Below are positions 1-9,484 of a DNA stretch of 64,000 nt, piece by piece; the first letter of the stretch is position 1; every line of letters starts with the position of its first letter. The stretch spans positions 62,001-126,000 of the forward strand of contig JANSYI010000007.1 in NCBI GenBank assembly GCA_024742475.1, given 5' to 3'. The notes beneath the pieces were generated by a model. The model saw only the letters and a list, made by a program, of their open reading frames with translations, was not told the DNA's origin and did no database searches. This DNA is from a bacterium. GTDB taxonomy: Bacteria > Myxococcota_A > Polyangia > Nannocystales > Nannocystaceae. The position numbers and the translations under genes are program-made.

Positions 1-1
1 C

Positions 2-2665
2 TCGGTGATCCGACACGATGGCCAGAACCTCCTGCGCCAGAGCTACGCACCGACCGCTGGCATCTCCGACGAGGACGGCGCGTTCGAGATGACGCTGCCC
101 GATGGCACCTACAGCGCCACGGTCACGCACCCGGACTACGTGATGGCGATGAAGACCTTCGAGATCGCCGACGGGCCGCGAGCCGTGGCGTTTCGCGTGA
201 CGCCCGGCGCGGTCATCGAGGGCGTGGTCAGGGTGCGCGGCAGCGAGGACGCCGTCGCCGACGCCATCGTCGTCGCAACGGCACCGTCGAAGAACCCCCA
301 GGGCACGCCCTTTTCGATGCGAGGCTTCGGGGAGCACCGCGTCGTGGCCGATGAGAACGGTCGCTTTCGGCTCGCGGGGCTGCCTTCGGGCCTGCTTCAG
401 CTCAACGCCGTCGCCAACGGGCATGCCTCGGCCGAAATGACGGAGGTGTCGGTCGGCATCGCCCAGACGGCGAGCGACGTGGTGGTCTGGGTCGAGCCTG
501 CGTACACGATCAGCGGTTTCGTCGTCCCTCGAGGAAGCGAAGCGGACGAAGGGATCGAAGGGGTCTGGGTCGGTGCGCTCTCACTGCGGCCCCCGGGGTT
601 GTCCGTGGCGCGCCAGCCCAGCGAAGCGGACGGCTTCTTCGAGATCCCTGGCGTGCAGCCAGGAAGCTACATGGTGGCCGCTCTCGGGGAAGACCACCTC
701 CCGAACCTCACCGGCACCTCGGCGACGGTCGAGGACGAGGACGTGTCCGGGGTTCTGGTCGAAATGGCCGCGGGCGTGACGATCCGTGGGCGTATCGATC
801 CGCCTGGTCCCGCCACCGTCTCGCTTCGTGTCAACGGGGAAGGGATGGGCCTCACCGACGTCCTGTCGGGGATCGGCAACGCCCTCGTTCGAACGCGGAC
901 CGACGAAGACGGCCGCTTCGAGCTGCGCCCGGTGTCTCCCGGTGAGCTCGAAATCGTGGCGGAGGCCGACGACGGCAGCCGCGGCGCGCTGAAGCTCGAG
1001 GTCAGCGACGAAGGCGAAGACGACGTCGTGGTCGACGTGGAGCCCCGCGTGTCCTTCGAGGGCACCGTGGTGACCGCGGGCGGGGAGCCGGTCACCGATG
1101 CAAAGGTCGCCGTGACGCGCGTGGACAAGGACCCCGAGCCCATGGCGCTGTCGTTCTCGGTCAACGACAACCCCCTCTTCGGCGATGGTGCGCCCACGGG
1201 CGAGGACGGCACGTTCACCGTGCGCGGTCTCGAGCCCGGCGAATACGAAGTCACCGTGCGCGCGGGCAAGGGGCCATCGCTGAAGTTCGGGGACGGGGAG
1301 CAGGTGGACGAACCTCGGCGCTACACGATCCCTGACGACGGCCTGCGCGGCGTCGAACTCGTCGTCGAGGGGCGGGGCGGCGAGATCACGGGCGTCGTGA
1401 TCGACGCGGACGGGGCACCCGTCGCCGACGCGTGGGTCACCGCATCGCTCGAAGGCGGCGGCAAGGCGTGGATGAAGGAGTTCGTACGCGCCCGTCGGCC
1501 CCGTCGCGGCCGGGAGCTCGAAGCCACGATGCAGGACGAACCGTCGAGTCAGCCCGGCGCGGGAGCCCTGTCCGGCTTCGCGGCGGAAGACCCGGTGCTC
1601 ACGAACGGCAGCGGCCGATTCACGATCTCGGGCCTTCGTGAGGGGACGTATCGCGTGGTCGCCGAAGCGGCAGGCGGTGGCCGACGGGTCTCCGAGGACG
1701 GCGTCGAGCTCGGCGCGGACCTGACGCTCGAAGTCGAGACGCTCGCGGGCATCGAAGGCCAGCTCACCAAGGGATCGACGCCGGTCCCGAGTTACGCCCT
1801 CACGGTCAAGGGACCGATGGGCCGCAGCAAGCAGGTCAGCAACGCCAAGGGCGAGTTCTACGTCGATGGGCTCGACCCGGGTACGTACACGGTGCAGGCG
1901 CGCGCCGACGTGGGCGTGGCGAAGGCCGAGGTCGAAGTCGAGGAAGGCAGCACGGCGCAGGTGAACCTCGAGGCCGAGCCCTTCGGCACGCTCACCGGCA
2001 CGGTGCTCAGCGCGACCGGCGAACCTCTGGCGGGCCTGTTCGTCATGGCCCAGCCCAAAGGCGGCACCGCCGACTTCAGCAACGGGCTGCAGATGCTCAT
2101 GGGCGGAGGTCCGCGCACGGATCGCCGCGGCGAGTTCGAACTCGAGGGCGTCGCGCCGGGCGAGGGACACCTGATGATCTTCGATCCCGATGGCGGCGAG
2201 GGGGGAGGTGCCAGGGCGGCCTACGAGGTCGGTGCGGGCGAGACCGAGGACCTGGGGACGATCACCGCGGTCAAGGCGGGCGAGGTGCCCGTGCCAGAGC
2301 GAGGCACGCTCGGGTTTCGCACGACCGTGCGCGACTGGACGCATCGGCCCTTGGCCCCCGAGGCGGAGTCCGACGACGACGAGCCTCCCGTCGACCCCGA
2401 GCGGGAGCGCCTGTGGGTCCGCGCGGTGACCGAGGAGGGACCCGCGGCGGCCGCTGGCCTCGCTCCGGGCGACGAGATCCTCGGTGTCGACGACCAGGAC
2501 GTCGCGAGCCTCGGCGCGCGCACGGCCGCGTCGATGCTGGGTCCGAGCCACTTCCGGGTGGGCGACGACGTGACGCTGCGAATCCTCCGGGACGGCTCAC
2601 AGAGCCGCATCACCGTGACCGCGACGAAGCGGGACCTCAGCGCGCTGGGGATGGGCGGCGGCTAA
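2..2665 (+). CDS. Secreted carboxypeptidase-regulatory-like repeat protein with C-terminal PDZ domain (5' partial)
   Basis: The reading frame is open from the first bases of the window, so the N-terminus, including any signal peptide, is missing; the GTG at 5 is probably internal. About 887 residues are visible. They contain roughly eight Ig-like carboxypeptidase-regulatory-type repeats, recognised by recurrent G-x-F-x-[IVL]-x-G-[LV]-x-x-G-x-Y signatures such as GRFTISGLREGTYRV and GEFYVDGLDPGTYTV. Residues about 790-880 form a PDZ-like domain (GLAPGDEILGVDDQDV). Such proteins are usually cell-surface or periplasmic scaffolds; the PDZ domain suggests binding of a C-terminal peptide or partner. 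No catalytic motif is seen. The stop overlaps the stop of the convergent aldo/keto reductase gene by 4 nt. The domain call is good; the biological role is unknown. Confidence 0.8.
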   Translation, partial: SVIRHDGQNLLRQSYAPTAGISDEDGAFEMTLPDGTYSATVTHPDYVMAMKTFEIADGPRAVAFRVTPGAVIEGVVRVRGSEDAVADAIVVATAPSKNPQGTPFSMRGFGEHRVVADENGRFRLAGLPSGLLQLNAVANGHASAEMTEVSVGIAQTASDVVVWVEPAYTISGFVVPRGSEADEGIEGVWVGALSLRPPGLSVARQPSEADGFFEIPGVQPGSYMVAALGEDHLPNLTGTSATVEDEDVSGVLVEMAAGVTIRGRIDPPGPATVSLRVNGEGMGLTDVLSGIGNALVRTRTDEDGRFELRPVSPGELEIVAEADDGSRGALKLEVSDEGEDDVVVDVEPRVSFEGTVVTAGGEPVTDAKVAVTRVDKDPEPMALSFSVNDNPLFGDGAPTGEDGTFTVRGLEPGEYEVTVRAGKGPSLKFGDGEQVDEPRRYTIPDDGLRGVELVVEGRGGEITGVVIDADGAPVADAWVTASLEGGGKAWMKEFVRARRPRRGRELEATMQDEPSSQPGAGALSGFAAEDPVLTNGSGRFTISGLREGTYRVVAEAAGGGRRVSEDGVELGADLTLEVETLAGIEGQLTKGSTPVPSYALTVKGPMGRSKQVSNAKGEFYVDGLDPGTYTVQARADVGVAKAEVEVEEGSTAQVNLEAEPFGTLTGTVLSATGEPLAGLFVMAQPKGGTADFSNGLQMLMGGGPRTDRRGEFELEGVAPGEGHLMIFDPDGGEGGGARAAYEVGAGETEDLGTITAVKAGEVPVPERGTLGFRTTVRDWTHRPLAPEAESDDDEPPVDPERERLWVRAVTEEGPAAAAGLAPGDEILGVDDQDVASLGARTAASMLGPSHFRVGDDVTLRILRDGSQSRITVTATKRDLSALGMGGG

Positions 2666-3723
2666 CGAAGCCCGAGGCGTCGAAGCAGGGCTCCGGCGAC
2701 CCGCCGGGCCTGCGCCTCGAGGATCTCCCGTCTGCGTGGGGCGGCGTCGGGGTCCAAGGCCAGCCCTGCGAACGTCCAGGTGATGCGACGGAGGTCATCG
2801 GCCTCGAGCACGAGTCGCGCGGCGCCGGCGTTTGCCTCGGCGTGGGCGGGCGCGCTCGCGCCGACGACGAGCGCGTCGACGCCCGGCTGGTGCAGCAGCC
2901 ACGCGAGCACGACCTGCGCGACCGAGTGACCGGTGCGCGAGGCGATCGGGACCACGCCATGCTCGAGGGCCGCGTCGATGCGTCGCGCGTTGGCGTGGAG
3001 GAAGGGCGTGCGTTGGCGGCGAGGGTCCCGACGGTCGAAGCGCGCCCGAGACGAGGCGCCTCCGACCAGCGCGCCGCGATGCAGTGGCGAGTAGAGCAGC
3101 GTGCCGACGCCCAAGGAGACCGCAGCGTCGACGTCCCGGCGGCCGTGGGGCGCCAGCAGGCTGTATTCGAGCTGGTGCGTGGACAGGGGCACGTCGCCAA
3201 GCGCCTCCTTGGCCTCTCGAAGCCCGGCGGGGCAGAGATTGCTCGCCCCGATCGCGCCCACCTTGCCCTCGTCGCGGAGCCGGAGCAGCTCGCCCATCGT
3301 CTCGGCGATCGGCGTGTGCACGTCCCGATGGTGCAGCTGGCACAGGTCGAGCCGCTCACGTCCCAATCTCGTGAGGCTCTCTTCGACGTCTCGGCGGACG
3401 GCCTGCGGTCGCGCGTCCTTGCGGGCCACGATCGGGCGGCCTGCGATCTGCGTCCGCAGCATCACCTCGCCGCGCGCGTCGGCGTCCCAGCGGATGCCGA
3501 CCTTGCCGAGCACCTGCACGTCGCGCCCGCGCAGCGCGTGGCCGAGCAACTCCTCGGTCTGGCCGAAGTGATAGAGCGGCGCCGTATCCACCGCGCTCAT
3601 CCCGGCGTCGATCGCCGCGTGGATCGTGTCCGTCTGCTGCGCGCGCGAGCGGTTCGAGCCGTAGGCCATCGTGCCCAGCACGATGCGCGGCAACGTGAGC
3701 TCGCCGAGGGTGCGCGTCTGCAT
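2662..3723 (-). CDS. Aldo/keto reductase family oxidoreductase
   Basis: A 353-residue protein of the NAD(P)H-dependent aldo/keto reductase (TIM-barrel) family. The N-terminus LPRIVLGTMAYG is the usual first strand. DTAPLYHFGQTEELLG carries the catalytic Asp and Tyr, VLGKVG the catalytic Lys, and LCQLHHRD the active-site His. A cofactor-binding ending (VLAWLLHQPGVDALVVGAS) follows, so all four catalytic positions look intact. The substrate cannot be predicted; the family reduces aldehydes and ketones or acts on sugar-like compounds. The start at 3723 gives a family-typical N-terminus. The gene is convergent with the upstream repeat protein and is followed, 5 nt upstream on the same strand, by a lipoprotein gene, so the two may be cotranscribed. 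Confidence 0.88.
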   Translation of the reverse strand: MQTRTLGELTLPRIVLGTMAYGSNRSRAQQTDTIHAAIDAGMSAVDTAPLYHFGQTEELLGHALRGRDVQVLGKVGIRWDADARGEVMLRTQIAGRPIVARKDARPQAVRRDVEESLTRLGRERLDLCQLHHRDVHTPIAETMGELLRLRDEGKVGAIGASNLCPAGLREAKEALGDVPLSTHQLEYSLLAPHGRRDVDAAVSLGVGTLLYSPLHRGALVGGASSRARFDRRDPRRQRTPFLHANARRIDAALEHGVVPIASRTGHSVAQVVLAWLLHQPGVDALVVGASAPAHAEANAGAARLVLEADDLRRITWTFAGLALDPDAAPRRREILEAQARRVAGALLRRLGLR

Positions 3724-3728
3724 GGCGC

Positions 3729-4649
3729 TCAGGCGTTGGGGCAGGTCGCCGTGCCGACGTAGTCGGGGTCACACGGGTCGTCGATGTCCTGGACGTCGGT
3801 CGCCCCGCGATCGCCTGCGTCGGTGCGTGACCACTGGGCGTGCACCTCCTGGACGGCGGTGCCGCGCACGGGATCGAAGTCGCGCAGCTCGGTGTGCAGC
3901 TGGGTCGGCACGCCGTGTTCGCTCAGGCGCAGCTGCGTCTCCCCCTCGACCTGCCGTCGGCGCGTCCCGCTGGGTGTCGCGACCTCCTTGGCGGAGGTGA
4001 AGCTCACCTCCAGGCGGGCCAGCGTGGGGCCGGTCTTGCCGCGCCGCCCCAGGCCGTCGAGCCGCGTTCGGCTCCGGCGGGCGCCGGGGACGGCGGGCTC
4101 GTCGACCCAGGTGTCCCCGGGTCCCACCGCGCGCTCGGGGACCTCGGTGAAGCCCAACGTCGCGGCCCGTCCGAGCGTGTCGAGCAGGCCCTCGAGCTCG
4201 GGAGGCACGCGCTCGGGCCCGCCGGGCAGCACGACCACCTTGCCGCGGGGCGAGACGCTGAAGCGCATCTCGGTCTCCTTGAGCGTCGTCGCGGCCAGCT
4301 TGGCAAACGCCTCGGTCGACAGGCCCGTCTCGGGCGGCACGCTCCAGTCGAGCTCGATGCTGCGAAAGGTCGCACGCACGACCCGCGCGCCGTCCTCGTC
4401 GGCCTTGACGACGAAGAGCCTGGCGTCGCACTCGACGCTCTGCGTGAGGGGGGCGGAGAGGCCCTCGACCTTGCGGGTCGTCCCGATCCGCAGGTGGCCG
4501 TCGAAGCTGGTCCCGACCTCGAGGGCGTAGCGGAGCTTCACCCCCGACTTCGGCGCCCGAACGCCGCGCTCGCGGCTGCTCGAGCAGCCACCGGTGGAGA
4601 CGGCGAGGCATCCGAGAAGGGCTGCCAGGGCCAGGGACGTGCGTCGCAT
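3729..4649 (-). CDS. Putative lipoprotein of unknown function
   Basis: A 306-residue protein starting MRRTSLALAALLGC with a hydrophobic segment and a Cys in the LAVSTGGC context, consistent with lipoprotein export; the alternative lipid-carrying Cys is in ALLGC. The mature part is soluble and beta-rich, beginning LRYALEVGTSFDGHLRIG. It alternates strands like the DUF6263-type secreted proteins, but I regard that match as weak. The C-terminus is acidic with two Cys pairs. The ATG at 4649 was chosen because it gives a proper signal peptide; the much longer open frame upstream is antisense to the L,D-transpeptidase region and non-coding. It lies 5 nt upstream of the aldo/keto reductase gene. Function unknown. 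Confidence 0.75.
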   Translation of the reverse strand: MRRTSLALAALLGCLAVSTGGCSSSRERGVRAPKSGVKLRYALEVGTSFDGHLRIGTTRKVEGLSAPLTQSVECDARLFVVKADEDGARVVRATFRSIELDWSVPPETGLSTEAFAKLAATTLKETEMRFSVSPRGKVVVLPGGPERVPPELEGLLDTLGRAATLGFTEVPERAVGPGDTWVDEPAVPGARRSRTRLDGLGRRGKTGPTLARLEVSFTSAKEVATPSGTRRRQVEGETQLRLSEHGVPTQLHTELRDFDPVRGTAVQEVHAQWSRTDAGDRGATDVQDIDDPCDPDYVGTATCPNA

Positions 4650-4726
4650 GTCCGCGGAGCGTACGCGTGGGGTCCTCGCGACGGCAAGCGCTCCGCGACG
4701 AACGGTGCCCATGCACGCGCTAGGGC

Positions 4727-6220
4727 TCAAAGCGGGGCGGGCTTGGACTCGATGCGGGTCCCACCGCTGGGAGGCGGCAGAAACTCGCCTGCGCCGACGT
4801 CGGGGCTGGCCGACGCCGCCGCGAGCTCTCTGCGTTTGGCCGCCGCTTCGCTCTTCTTGCGCTCGGCGGTGCGATCGGGGGGGCCCCAAGGGCGCTGCTG
4901 CGTGAACTGCAGGCCCGGCTCCTTGCTGCTGTCGCGCACGTGCACGACGGGGCTCTTGTGGAGGTCGTCGGGCAAGAAGCCCGTCCACCCCACCGGGAGG
5001 GTGGGGCCGATCCACTCGAAGACGTGGCGCGCATCGAGGGGCGCCAGGTTCACGCAGCCGTGGCTCTTGCGGTTGCCGAAGCGGTCGTGCCAGTAGGCCC
5101 CGTGGAGGGCGATGTGGCCCTGGAACAAGACGACCCACGGTACGCCCTGCACGAGGTAGGGGTTGTCCTCGTAGTCCTGGTTGGCCATGTCCATCGAGGC
5201 CACCTTGGCCCAGACGGGGTAGTTGCCCAGCGGGGTCGGGCTGCCGCGTCCGCTGCTGACCAAGGTGGCGTACTGAGGCTCTGCGCCGCGATAGGTCACG
5301 AGCACCTGCTCGCCGACGTCGACGTCCACCCACTGATCGTTGCCGGTCTCGCCGCGCCGGAAGTCGGTGATGACGCCCTCGGGGGGCGCGACGATCGAGA
5401 CCTCGTTGAGGTCGCCCTCGTCGACCCACTGGCCAGGCCCGATGCGGCGGTAGGCGCCCTGCGACTCGAAGATGGGGACCCGCTGGCGGCGCACGATGGT
5501 GCCGACGGGATCGTTTTCGGAGGCGGGCGCGTCCCAGACCTTGGCCGTCTTGGAGCGGACCCAGCCGAACAAGGGCCCCGGCTCGTCTACGCCCTCGATG
5601 CGGACACCATGCCACTGTGAGCCCTGGCCCATCCAGCCGACCTCCGACTTGGCGACGATGAGCCCGTTCTTCGTGGTGACGTAGCGAACCCCGGCGATCT
5701 CGGTGGCCCCGGTGACCACGAGGGACATGCCCTTGGTCAGCGAGCGCTTCTCGACGCCCAGGCGCACGTCGTCTTCGCTGCCGTACGCGGGCGTCCCGTC
5801 GGCGCGCACCAGCGCGTAGGCGTGGGGGAGCCGCTTTCCGGGGGAGAGCGGCAGCGCGGCGCCGACCTCGGGGGGCTTCTTCGCCTCCGTGAAGTGGTTG
5901 CTGCACACGAAGCCCATGGGCCACACGGCGTACCAGGTCTTGCCCTTGCAGCCCTCCTTGTCGCGGCTCTCCACCTCTCCGCGTACGACGAGGCGGGTGC
6001 CCTTGCCGATCGTGGCTACGCGCTTGTTGGGGACCCATGGTCGCCCGCGAATGACGGTGTCTTGGTACCGGGCCGAGATGTACTGAACATCGCTGGGCTC
6101 GATGGCGATTGCGGCCGCTTCGGCGTCGTCCTCGAGCCGGCTCGGATCGAGCGTCGGGTCCAGTGCGCCCAGTGCAGTCGCACATTTGAGCATCAAGAGG
6201 GGGGCCAGCACACTCACCAT
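4727..6220 (-). CDS. L,D-transpeptidase (YkuD-type) with SH3-like regions
   Basis: A 497-residue exported protein. The first ~20 residues form a signal peptide (MVSVLAPLLMLKCATALG). Residues 50-280 hold SH3-like beta modules. Residues ~300-415 form the YkuD catalytic domain with H373 and the signature SHGCVNL (H387, C389), in which the Cys forms the acyl-enzyme. The family makes 3-3 peptidoglycan cross-links or attaches proteins to peptidoglycan in the periplasm. The C-terminal ~60 residues are charged and Ala/Glu/Lys-rich, probably a flexible tail. The ATG at 6220 is preferred over the longer frame because it yields the signal peptide. The gene is divergent from the membrane protein at 6290, with about 70 bp for two promoters. 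Confidence 0.9.
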   Translation of the reverse strand: MVSVLAPLLMLKCATALGALDPTLDPSRLEDDAEAAAIAIEPSDVQYISARYQDTVIRGRPWVPNKRVATIGKGTRLVVRGEVESRDKEGCKGKTWYAVWPMGFVCSNHFTEAKKPPEVGAALPLSPGKRLPHAYALVRADGTPAYGSEDDVRLGVEKRSLTKGMSLVVTGATEIAGVRYVTTKNGLIVAKSEVGWMGQGSQWHGVRIEGVDEPGPLFGWVRSKTAKVWDAPASENDPVGTIVRRQRVPIFESQGAYRRIGPGQWVDEGDLNEVSIVAPPEGVITDFRRGETGNDQWVDVDVGEQVLVTYRGAEPQYATLVSSGRGSPTPLGNYPVWAKVASMDMANQDYEDNPYLVQGVPWVVLFQGHIALHGAYWHDRFGNRKSHGCVNLAPLDARHVFEWIGPTLPVGWTGFLPDDLHKSPVVHVRDSSKEPGLQFTQQRPWGPPDRTAERKKSEAAAKRRELAAASASPDVGAGEFLPPPSGGTRIESKPAPL

Positions 6221-6289
6221 CGTCACGCTACCATCGGGTCGTTGGTTCCGCCCAACCATACGCGTGAGCAGCGGGCCGTGTTCCGGGCC

Positions 6290-7909
6290 ATGGTCCGCGT
6301 CTTGGTGCTCCTGGCGGTCTGTGCGCCGTGGTTCAACATCGTCCGCGACAACGCCGACTCGGCCGGCATGCTCGCCCACCTGCACGGGCTGTTCGTCGAC
6401 GTGGACTTGCTCTACGACGACGAGTATCGAGCGCTGCGCGTCGCGCCGACGTTCGCGTTCGTGACCGGTGAGGGCGTCGTCTCCAATCACTGGCCCGCGG
6501 GCGCATCGTGGCTGCAAGCGCCCGGATACGGGCTGGGCCTTTGGGCTGCACGCGCGCTCGCGTGGGCAGGGGGCCCGCGCTTGAACCCCTATGGCGCCGT
6601 CGTGCTGCTGGGCGTGCGGACGCTGGCCATGCTCGTGCTCGCCGGCGTTGCTTCGGCGCTCGCCCGGGCTCACGCCGAGGCCGCGGGCTCACAGCGGGCC
6701 GGTGTGCTCGCGGCGGCGGCGTGGATCGTGGGCACGCCGCTGCTCTACTACGCCAGCGAAGCGCCGCTGCGCCCTCACGCGTGGGGGTTTGCGGTCACGG
6801 CCGCGTTCATGCTCGCGTGGTGGCGTCGTGACTGGGGCACACCGCTGCAGCGCGCGGTCGTGCTCGGCGGTGTGGTCGGGCTGGCTGCGGGCATCCGGCC
6901 GCAGCTCGCACCGCTGTGGCTGCTGGTCGTCGAGGACGCGTGGGGCCGAACGCAGGGGCGCTCCAAGCGGGTGGGGGCCTCGGCGCTCGCCGCCGCGGCG
7001 TGGCCCTTGCTGCACGTGCGAGTGCAGCTGTGGATGTACGGAGGCGACCTCGGGGACTACGCGACCCGCACGACCCACCACCTGCGCGCCTTCTTGGTCT
7101 CGCCCTACCACGGCGCGCTCGTGTGGTCTCCAGTGCTCGTCGTCGGTATCGCCGCGCTGCTGTGGGGGGTGCTTTGCCGCCACCGCGCGGCCTGGCTGTT
7201 GGCGGTGCTCTTCGCCCACCAGATCTGGCTCGACGCCGGCATGCGGGACATCGCCGCGTTCGAGGTGCTCGGCACGCGGACCTGGTCGGGCGGTACGAGC
7301 TTCGGTGCACGCAAGCTGCTCGACGCGCTGCCGCTGCTCTTGCCCGCGTCCTTGGGGCTGGCCGCAGCGGTCCGCGAGCGGCCTGGCGCGCGGCGGGCTG
7401 TGGCGTCGCTCGTGCTGGCGCTCCTCGTCCCGAGCGCGCTGCTGTTGGCCGCGGCCTTCGTCGAACCCGACACCACCGCGGCGCTGCTCGACTGGCGAGG
7501 CCTGGCCGTCGTGCTCGAGCGCCCGCTGTCCGCCTCCGCGTGGGGCGACGCTGCGGCCGCTCGGCGCGTCCCGTGGAGGGTTTGGGCCGCGCTCGTGGGG
7601 CTGGTGGCGCTGCCGCTCGCGCTCGCGACGGTGCGCACCCAGGCCGGGCTGCAGCGCGTGCGAGCCCCTCTCAGGGCGTCACTGGCCGGGGTTGTCGTGC
7701 TCGGCGGGGCCGTGTTTGCCCACGTGTGGCTCTCGGTGGCGCTCGTCCGCAGCGACCTCGCCTTGCAGGACGACCCGCAGCGCATGGCGGTCGCCCGCGC
7801 GTCCTTGCATCCGGCTCACCAGGCGGCGGTCGCTCGCATCGAGGCCCGTCACGCCACGCTCCGGGCCCTGTTGGGTGAGCACGCCGCCCCGCCTACGAGA
7901 GCACGTTGA
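6290..7909 (+). CDS. Polytopic membrane protein, glycosyltransferase-39/PMT-like
   Basis: About 539 residues with at least ten hydrophobic segments spread over the whole length. After the first TM (VRVLVLLAVCAPWF) comes an acidic DNAD motif and a loop rich in aromatic and charged residues (NHWPAGASWLQAPGYG). This layout matches GT-C-fold membrane glycosyltransferases that use polyprenyl-phosphate sugars, where an acidic residue in the first extracytoplasmic loop is catalytic. The specific donor and acceptor are unknown. The ATG at 6290 was used; an in-frame TTG at 6242 would add 16 residues including an Arg-rich stretch and is a real alternative. The 3' end overlaps the convergent radical SAM gene by 17 nt. 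Confidence 0.7.
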   Translation: MVRVLVLLAVCAPWFNIVRDNADSAGMLAHLHGLFVDVDLLYDDEYRALRVAPTFAFVTGEGVVSNHWPAGASWLQAPGYGLGLWAARALAWAGGPRLNPYGAVVLLGVRTLAMLVLAGVASALARAHAEAAGSQRAGVLAAAAWIVGTPLLYYASEAPLRPHAWGFAVTAAFMLAWWRRDWGTPLQRAVVLGGVVGLAAGIRPQLAPLWLLVVEDAWGRTQGRSKRVGASALAAAAWPLLHVRVQLWMYGGDLGDYATRTTHHLRAFLVSPYHGALVWSPVLVVGIAALLWGVLCRHRAAWLLAVLFAHQIWLDAGMRDIAAFEVLGTRTWSGGTSFGARKLLDALPLLLPASLGLAAAVRERPGARRAVASLVLALLVPSALLLAAAFVEPDTTAALLDWRGLAVVLERPLSASAWGDAAAARRVPWRVWAALVGLVALPLALATVRTQAGLQRVRAPLRASLAGVVVLGGAVFAHVWLSVALVRSDLALQDDPQRMAVARASLHPAHQAAVARIEARHATLRALLGEHAAPPTRAR

Positions 7910-9470
7910 GGCGCGCCTTGGCCTGTCGCTCGGCGGCGCGTTGGGCCCGCCTGGCCTTGAGGGCCTCGTCCCCGTAGACGAGCGGACGCGGCAGCGGCTC
8001 GACCGACTCGAACGCCCGCAGCCACGCGCGGTACCCCCCACCGGCGTAGACCGCCTTGACCGCGGCGTACCCACTCTCGGCGCCGCGCTGGGCCAGCAGG
8101 TACTCCACGTGCGCCCACTTGGGCGACTGCGGCCGGATCTGCACCTTGCCGCCGAGGCCCTTGCGGATTTTCTTCAGCCGCGCCTCGGCCTGCTTGGTGC
8201 CGATGAACGGCTGGCCATCGAGCGGCGTGTTCCGCTTGGCGACGAACGTCGAGAACGTGAGCGTGAGCCGGACCTTGCTCGCGATCTGGAGGTTGAAGTC
8301 GATCAGCTCGTCGACGTCGTCCTCGGTCTCGGTGGGGACCCCGATCATGTTGTAGACCTTGAGCCCGCGGACGGTCGGGTCGTCGCGCACGAGGTCGGCG
8401 GCGCGTAGGATCGACTCGCCCTTGATCCGCCGCTGCAGCTGGTCGCGAAGCCGCTGGCTGATGCCGTCGGAGGCGACCGTAATCTGCCGGTACCCGCCGC
8501 GCGCGAGGTTGGCCACGAGCTCGGGCGTGAGTCGATCGGCGCGCAGGCTGCTGACCCCGACACCCCGTCCGGTCTGGACCACGCGGTCGACGAGCTGCTC
8601 GAGCTTGGGGTGGTCGGTGACCGCGGCCCCGACCAGGCCCACCCGCTTGGCCGTGTCGGGCACGAGGCCCAAGGGGGTCTCGAGGTCGAGCAGACGCATG
8701 CCGCCGGTGCTGGGCCCCCGCATCACGCAGAAGGTGCACTGGCGCGAGCAGCCTCGCTCGGGCTCGACGAGGAACATGTCGGCGAGCTCGGTGTTGGGCG
8801 TGGTGATCGCCGAGAACGCGGGCAGCTGGCTCTTGTCGACCTTGGCTTGGGGAGGAAACGCCTCGAAGTGCCCCGGCTCGAGCTCGCCGCGCATGGCGTG
8901 GGGCATCGCGGCCACCGCCTCTATCGCCGTGCTTCGCTGCCTGTTGGCCAGGATCTTGTCGACGGCAAGCGGCAGCTGCTCCTCGCCCTCGCCGAACATC
9001 AAGATGTCCACGAAGGGCAGGAGCATGCTTGGGTTGGTCGTCGTCAGGGGCCCGCCCGCGATCAGGATCGGGTCGCGCGGCCCCCTGTCCTTGGCATACA
9101 GGGGGATGCCCGCGCCCTCGAGCAGCCGGATGACGCCGGTCACCTCGAGCTCGTACGAGACCGACATCGCCAGGATGCGATAGTCGGAGACCGGGCGAGA
9201 CTGCTCATAGCTGAGGACCGACTCCTTGGGTGCCGGCCACACCAGCGAAGCCGGCTCCCACGCGTCGGGCAGAAACGCTCGATGCGCGCCGGGGCCGGCT
9301 TCGTTGAGGATGCGGTAGAGGGTCTGAAACCCCAGGGCGGACATGCCGACCCGATAGGGGCTCGGGTACACCATGCAGACCGGCGCAGGCCGGCCCTGGC
9401 CGAGCGTCCCGTGCTCCGCCTCGAGGCGCTCCTCGATCTGGAGCCGCGCGCGGTCGCGGGGACGGGCCAA
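7893..9470 (-). CDS. B12-binding-like radical SAM protein
   Basis: A 525-residue protein. The N-terminal ~180 residues resemble the B12-binding-like Rossmann domain seen in many radical SAM enzymes (YPSPYRVGMSALGFQTLYR; ILIAGGPLTTTNP). The radical SAM core follows, with the cluster motif CSRQCTFC (C241, C245, C248), a glycine-rich GLVGAAVTDHP segment and the strand VSSLRADRLTP. The C-terminal part has a helical, Arg/Ala-rich tail. The B12 base-off DxHxxG motif is not evident, so cobalamin binding is doubtful. Proteins of this layout are often annotated only as radical SAM; reaction unknown. The gene is followed 14 nt upstream on the same strand by the TPR gene and overlaps the convergent membrane protein gene by 17 nt. 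Confidence 0.85.
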   Translation of the reverse strand: MARPRDRARLQIEERLEAEHGTLGQGRPAPVCMVYPSPYRVGMSALGFQTLYRILNEAGPGAHRAFLPDAWEPASLVWPAPKESVLSYEQSRPVSDYRILAMSVSYELEVTGVIRLLEGAGIPLYAKDRGPRDPILIAGGPLTTTNPSMLLPFVDILMFGEGEEQLPLAVDKILANRQRSTAIEAVAAMPHAMRGELEPGHFEAFPPQAKVDKSQLPAFSAITTPNTELADMFLVEPERGCSRQCTFCVMRGPSTGGMRLLDLETPLGLVPDTAKRVGLVGAAVTDHPKLEQLVDRVVQTGRGVGVSSLRADRLTPELVANLARGGYRQITVASDGISQRLRDQLQRRIKGESILRAADLVRDDPTVRGLKVYNMIGVPTETEDDVDELIDFNLQIASKVRLTLTFSTFVAKRNTPLDGQPFIGTKQAEARLKKIRKGLGGKVQIRPQSPKWAHVEYLLAQRGAESGYAAVKAVYAGGGYRAWLRAFESVEPLPRPLVYGDEALKARRAQRAAERQAKARLNVLS

Positions 9471-9484
9471 GACGCAAGCCTCGG

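Noticed and set aside
581..2551. Long antisense open frame (656 codons) over the repeat-protein gene
   Set aside because: High GC with G/C third positions keeps antisense frames open. The peptide is Arg/His/Pro-rich with no domain, while the sense frame has clear repeats.
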